This document shows, piece after piece, positions 59,077-64,000 of a DNA stretch of 64,000 bases. Positions within the stretch are counted from its first letter, which is position 1, and each line of letters opens with the position of its first letter. The DNA is from Trichosphaerium sp. ATCC 40318 (taxonomy: Eukaryota; Discosea; Flabellinia; Trichosidae). The DNA is taken from positions 1 through 64,000 of the forward strand of contig JALMLS010000373.1 in NCBI GenBank assembly GCA_038496445.1, in the 5' to 3' direction. Below the pieces are notes generated by a model, which did not search any database, had not been told where the DNA came from, and worked only from the letters and a program-made list of their open reading frames with translations. The translations under genes were made by a program, and so were the position numbers.

Positions 59077-60736
59077 ATGAACGCTTATTTAGGGTCTATA
59101 GCACTTGGCAGACATCCGAGGACGTACAAACGCCTTACAATACCTAAAGTGGTAATGCGACAATCACATTACAAGCCTACAGTCAGAGAGACTACAAAAC
59201 TGCCGTTTTACGGTTCATCACATTGCCACCACGTGCATAATCACAGAGCGATGCTGTTGTACTCTCCTTTGCGATTTTACTCAACTGATAGCCACACGAG
59301 CGGCGGTGATTTTGCACCAGACATAGAAGAGGTAACATTATCTTTAGTTCGTTAATTTTTGGACAGTCACGTGCCTTTTTTTTTTGAAACTAAACGGTTT
59401 TTTTGTAAAGGCGCTTTACGAAAACAGCAAAACCGTTAAAATGCGACGTTACCTGAGCGGAAAGAAGAAAGGATTATTTGAAGAGTTTTATGAAGATGGC
59501 CAGTTATTCAAGCAATGCTACTATGACGATCATCAAAGAATACAAGGAGAATACAAGATGTGGCATAAAAATGGTATTCTTTCTGAAAAAGCCTATAATA
59601 AGGACGGGAAGAAACAAGGTGTGGTTGAAAGTTGGTATGAAAGTGGGAAGATACAAAAGAAAATCTGTTTCAAAGATAGTAAGAAAGAAGGTGAATTCAA
59701 GGAATGGTATGAGAATGGTACCATGAGTAACTTTGGTTATCACAAGAACGATATGCCAGACGGTCATAGGAAAGAGTGGTACGAGAATGGTCAGTCTCGT
59801 GTACAAGGTTTTTTTAAAGATGGAAAAAGACAAGGCGAATACCTAGAGTGGTTTGAAAATGGACAACTACGTAAACAGTTCTATTTCAAAGATGACAAGA
59901 AAGACGGTGAATACAAGGAGTGGTATGATAATGGACAATTGAATATTCTTGGCTTTTATAAACAAGATAAGCCTGACGGTGAAATTAAAACATTGTATAG
60001 AAATGGTAAATTAAATATCCAAATATTCTGCAAAAATGGCATAAGAGAAGAACGTAAAGAGTGGTACGAAAATGGTCAACTAGAACAACAAAGTTATTAT
60101 AAAAATGGAGAGAAACACGGCGAAGAAAAAGCATGGTATGTTAATGGACAAGAAAAGATCCAAATGGTCTACAATGAAGGACAAAAAGAACAGGCTAAAA
60201 TGTGGTATGAGAACGGAAATTTAATGAATCACCACAAGTACAAGAATGATATGCTTGAAGGTGAAGCGAAGTTCTTTTATGAGAATGGTCAGTTGACGGG
60301 ACAATGTTATTTCAAACAAGGTAAAAAAGAAGGTGAGATGAAACAGTGGCATGTAAATGGATGTTTAAAAATACATTGTCATTTCAAAAATGGCTTAAAA
60401 GAAGGTGAATACAAAGAATGGTATGACAATGGTCAATTATGGTTACAATGTAATTACAAGAATGATAAGAGAGAAGGTGAAGTAAAGGAGTGGTATGAAA
60501 GTGGTGAATTACATTGCAAAGCATTCTATAAGGATGATAAACGAGAACGAAAACACATCAAATGGCATAAAAATGGACAAGTGAAATTCCTTGTTTCGTT
60601 CAAAGATGGCAAGAAGGAAGGTGAAGGAAAAGAGTGGTATGAAAATGGTCAATTAAGCTTACAAGTCTATTTCAAAGATGGTAAGATAGAAGGTGATTCA
60701 AAAAAGTGGTCTGAAAACGGTCAGTTAGAAGAGTAA
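59077..60736 (+). CDS. MORN-variant (MORN_2/YwqK-type) repeat protein, possibly mitochondrial
   Basis: Two exons join as ...APDIEE-ALYENSKTV... (intron about 59332-59408). The first starts at ATG 59077; a shorter start at 59155 is possible. The N-terminus is basic, lacks acidic residues for about 70 positions, and ends SPLRFYSTDS, which resembles a mitochondrial presequence cleavage site. The second exon is almost wholly 18 repeats of about 23 residues, such as KEWYENGQLxxxxxYKxGKKEGE. These are MORN-variant repeats, known from bacterial YwqK-type proteins annotated as antitoxin-like and from some protists. The repeats form beta-hairpins and probably act as a binding surface. There is no partner enzyme domain. 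The stop is TAA-type at 60734-60736 after SENGQLEE. Function unknown. Confidence 0.85.
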
Positions 60737-61147
60737 GTGCATTACACATACAGCAAAAAATAAGATGTAGAAGAGGAAAAAAACCACAAAATATGTTTAA
60801 ACGAAATTGACCTTGTATGAACTCATGTATAATAAAGTAGATTTCTCCTTACCTTTCTACCAGTACAATTAGTACTGTAGTCATAGATGTACTGCACAAT
60901 ATACGATATCCACCACTAACAACGGAGGGAATACATTCTCGTACAGCAGTTCAACAATTGCTACTGACTTTGCAAGTGTTTACTGGAATTTGTGGTACAG
61001 CCATACGCGAAAGGCTCTGTGATAAAGTGACACAATGTACTTTACGTTAATTTGATACATATTAATAAGCACATAATAAAGACAACTGCTAAAGAGCATT
61101 CACAAAATAGGTTTACTGTTGCAATAGAAAATGACTAGAATTTCTGT
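60737..61147. other. Intergenic region between convergent genes
   Basis: It holds the 3' UTRs of the MORN-variant gene (plus) and DJ-1 (minus). An AATAAAG polyadenylation-like signal is at about 60830. No gene is seen. Confidence 0.5.
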
Positions 61148-62055
61148 CTAAAACTCTGGCACAAGCATTTGCTTCCTTATGACTTCTCGTTTATCTACAC
61201 CGTATAAAGTTTCCACAAGGGTAAGAGCAAATTGCAGGGAAGTCCCAGGACCTAAACAAGATTAATAAACAACTCTCAGCGTTTGAAGGAGACCAGTTCT
61301 TGTTGGGTTTTTTTATCATTTTTCAAAAAAAAAAGTGTCATTGCAATGAGCAGTACCCTGAGAAGTTATAATCTTGCCATCATCAGAAGTAACAACTTGT
61401 TAATCATTAGTTAATAAATTACAAATTGAAAACGAATTTAAGAAGTACCATTGACATCTTGACGTAAAGGAATCTTTTCAATAAGCCTACAGTCAAAAAA
61501 AAGTTAACTGCGTGTTAACTCGTAAATTCATACTTAGGGGCTGGATAACACGTGGCTTTTTGACCTTTGAGTAACCCTATTTCAGCAAGAGCTACTGCTG
61601 GAGCAGCACAGATAGCACCAACCTTAAGAGACACAAGTCAGTTTGAAGTTAAAGTGATCTGTTAACGAACTTTGGCGTCAGGTCTAGTAACTTGCTCTTT
61701 TAGCATGGCAGTGAGCGTACTATCTTTTCCAAGCGTTTCAGCGCCTAGAAATTATGAGTGACACGTTAGTTCGCTTGTAACTCAACCTGGCATTCCTCCT
61801 GGTAGCACGATAAGGTCGAATAGAGTGTCTTTGCAGTCTTGTAGTAGAGAATCTGCCATTATGTTCGTTTTTCGAGACATAACGACCAATTTTGTTTTTT
61901 CAACTGACGCAACAGTCACATCGGCGCCAGCACGCCTCAACGTATCGATAATACAAATTGCCTCGATTTCTTCTGAACCATTGGCTATTGGTACCTAATA
62001 AGGTTGAGAAGATGCTTTTGCGAATGGATAGATTGCGTACTAGCACTTTAGACAT
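61148..62055 (-). CDS. PARK7: DJ-1 / PARK7 family protein (DJ-1/PfpI superfamily)
   Basis: Exon 1 is only MSKVL (62041-62055). It joins across a short intron to VPIANGSEEIEAICIIDTLR, the classic DJ-1 start with the conserved Glu. Then come RRAGADVTVASVE, FDLIVLPGGMPGAETL, VGAICAAPAVALAEIGLL with the reactive Cys at the nucleophile elbow, and SQGPGTSLQFALTLVETLYG. The stop follows KQMLVPEF at 61148. About 190 residues fits DJ-1, a redox-sensing protein with deglycase/chaperone activities reported. At least five introns lie in under 1 kb. It is divergent from the F-box/NHL gene, with about 240 bp between starts. Confidence 0.93.
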
Positions 62056-62293
62056 GTTACAGCGACTTTTTTGGATCTGGCAGTTGAAGCCAACAACTTT
62101 TTTTGGTCCTCTGATTTCTTGCGCCTATAATTCACGCCTTCGGAGTTATTGGCGATTTACTTATCCTCATTGAGTCTACTGAAGTATTATTAAACTGTGC
62201 ACTACCGTTAGGGCCATATTTGACATTTATAAAATAGCTTTAGCCTATACAAACGAAAAAAAGAAACTGTAAAGGTATTCGAACGCTATTATC
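62056..62293. promoter_or_regulatory. Divergent promoter region between DJ-1 and the F-box/NHL gene
   Basis: Two start codons face away from each other across 238 bp, so regulation may be shared. There are A/T-rich tracts (ATTTATAAAATAG near 62226) that could act as TATA-like elements, but nothing can be proved from sequence. Confidence 0.4.
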
Positions 62294-63838
62294 ATGTACG
62301 CAGGTACTAATTAGAGCATTTTTATACTCCTGTATTGACCTATGTTAAAAAAGGAACAATAGCTCTGGACAATCTACCAGCTGACATGCTGGGAGAAATT
62401 CTAGTGCATCTAACGTATCCACGGATCGCCCCGTTGGTCAGGTTAGTAGTGATTCAATACTAAACTAATGAAATTCTAACACATTGTAGTACAAGGGCAG
62501 TATGTAAGCAATTCAAAGGCCTCGTAGACGCTAACTTTAAAATTATACGAGTACGCCTTCAATTATCATCTACTGGCACTTGTAATACTAAATACGTTAA
62601 ATAGGAGTGTTTATACGTATTTCCAGCAACTTACCTTCGTATGACACCTGCACCGACAGTAAATATAAAATCAATGGCGACACTATCAGACGGCAGGGTA
62701 AATTGATAAACAGCTAATTTTATTAACAATTAATTATCGAACGTATTTTTTTTTGTACTTTTCGTCTACTGCCCCTCTTAAATCATCACAAACCTTTACT
62801 CTACACGCAAAGTTCACAAGAAGACAAGTGTAGCCGTTTTACCCTTCTCGGTTTTTTGTTTTTTGCCTTTTTTGATGCAGGCACGATTGTGGCTTGTATT
62901 AATACGCTTATGACATGGACACAATCGCGGCAATACCATTGAGACCTTTAAAACACCAAGATAAAGCCCTGTATCTCCACAAAAAAAAAATCGCTTCAAA
63001 ACAGTTCCTTCTTTAATTGTTTTTTGTACGTCGCTTACTGGCTTTCTAGATCGTGTGTACAGACGGTAAGAACCTTTGTACTCTGAATTCTGCAGGCGAT
63101 AACGAAACAGTTTTTAAACGCATCGCGCATTTGTCTCCTACGGATACTTCGTACATACAAAGCTTGGTAATAGATAACAACGATAATGTCTATATACTAC
63201 AAAGCAAGCAAATCAAAAAAGTCAACTTGGTGTCTAAAACGGTCGAAGTTCTTAGCAAGGATTTGGAATTTTTCATGTTTAGTAGTTTCGCTTTAGATCA
63301 TCGCGGAAACTTCATATTATGTGAGGGTAAGCATATACAGACGTTATCAAAGGCAGGAGACTTGAAGAGTATAGGTCATGCTAGTACTACATGGCGTAAA
63401 GTTCTTGATGGACCTATTGAAGAAGCTACTTTTTGGCGTCCTGTTTTCGTTGCTGTTCATCCAAAAAATACTGATATTTATATTATCGATTCTCTTTCTT
63501 ACTTGGAGATTAACTCTTCTGATGTTTGTGATTATATACGTGTTGTATCTAATGGATATGTTAGAACTATTTATAAGCATAATGAGATTATACATGGTAT
63601 TGCATTTGGTGATAAAGGAGACTTTTACTTTGGTACACAAACTGGTATTTACAAAGTATACTTGGGAGGTAAAACGAAGGGTACTCATATTGTTAAGCTT
63701 AGAACAAGGCCTAAGATGCGTGGTGTACATACAATGTGTCATAGAGGTGGTAGTCTTGTTATTGCAAAGCAAATTTTTACTACTGATCTTGAGAAGAGAG
63801 AAGGTTTGTATAGTCTTCGTCTGACACAAGAGGTTTGA
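62294..63838 (+). CDS. F-box protein with NHL-type beta-propeller
   Basis: The first exon is just MYA (62294), spliced to ALDNLPADMLGEILVHLTYP and STRAVCKQFKGLVDANFKII, a clear F-box for SKP1 binding. After ECLYVFPATYLRMTPA the propeller region begins with VNIKSMATLSDG. The long last exon (about 63052-63838) continues with CTDGKNLCTLNSAGDN, QSLVIDNNDNVYILQSKQIK, SFALDHRGNFILCEGKHIQT, PVFVAVHPKNTDIYIIDS, GIAFGDKGDFYFGTQTGIYK. These are typical NHL/SMP-30-like blades. One exon between about 62700 and 63050 is not resolved. The likely role is substrate recognition in an SCF ubiquitin ligase. The stop TGA ends at 63838. Confidence 0.8.
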
Positions 63839-64000
63839 TATTTTTTTTTCGATTTCGATTTTCAAAAAACACATGATCTCTCACTGCACACCACAAACTC
63901 CTTACCTCTGTTTTTTTGTAACTGTAAATTAAACATAAAAATTCACTCCTTATCCACTACTATGGTGACTCATTTTCTTTTGTGGTAACTGGCCTTGTTT
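63839..64000. other. Downstream flank of the F-box/NHL gene
   Basis: A short AT-rich end of the window after the stop codon, presumably 3' UTR and spacer. Nothing is recognisable. Confidence 0.4.

Noticed and set aside
63347-63874. Long antisense frame over the last gene
   Set aside because: It is the shadow of the NHL propeller exon on the other strand and has no features of its own.

Overview
This is eukaryotic nuclear DNA from an intron-rich protist. It starts with one ribosomal RNA unit (18S, 5.8S, 28S, all on the minus strand) and continues into a dense run of single-copy protein genes. Nearly every protein gene is cut by short introns, mostly 40-100 nt, usually with GTACGT- or GTAAGT-like donors and T-rich AG acceptors. 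TAA, TAG and TGA all act as stops, so the standard code fits. I read three 18S signatures that I know from Euglenozoa: GTGCCAGCACCCGCGG in the 530 loop (about 6607-6625), TGCTGTTGCTGTTAAAG (about 6565-6581) and ATTAGAGACC (about 6040-6049). The 18S is long (about 2.65 kb) because of AT-rich expansions. My best guess is a euglenozoan or a relative with normal spliceosomal introns; this is inference and no search was run.

Layout. 1-384: AT-rich spacer downstream of 28S. 385-7482: 28S, ITS2, a divergent 5.8S, ITS1 and 18S, transcribed leftwards. 7483-10564: the 5' external spacer/intergenic side of the rDNA, without convincing genes but rich in hairpins. A family of 'ACTCGATTA...' stem-loops occupies 8214-8969.

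10565-30528: an STE-group protein kinase; a large CLU-TPR protein fused to a degenerate kinase domain; a small zinc-knuckle protein; a dienelactone hydrolase; ubiquilin with Gly-Gly-Met repeats; a cysteine-rich single-pass membrane protein; a small unknown protein; and ribosomal protein uS5 (RPS2).

30836-45063: a long armadillo-repeat protein; a 754-bp hAT-type miniature transposon with an 8-bp target duplication; a frame-broken carbohydrate-binding (CBM6-like) gene; an F-box protein; a poorly resolved gene; and RAD9 of the 9-1-1 checkpoint clamp.

45503-63838: a second F-box protein with beta-helix-like, armadillo-like and SPRY parts; a METTL2/8-type tRNA m3C methyltransferase; the MOT1/BTAF1 ATPase; an 18-repeat MORN-variant protein with a possible mitochondrial presequence; DJ-1/PARK7; and an F-box/NHL-type propeller protein.

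The genes do not form one pathway. Protein-quality-control and ubiquitin functions recur (ubiquilin, three F-box proteins, DJ-1), next to core information-processing genes (rRNA, RPS2, RAD9, MOT1, METTL2). Several neighbours are divergently arranged and share short promoter regions. Exon boundaries were placed by eye from frame continuity and splice sites, so internal boundaries may be wrong by an exon in places.
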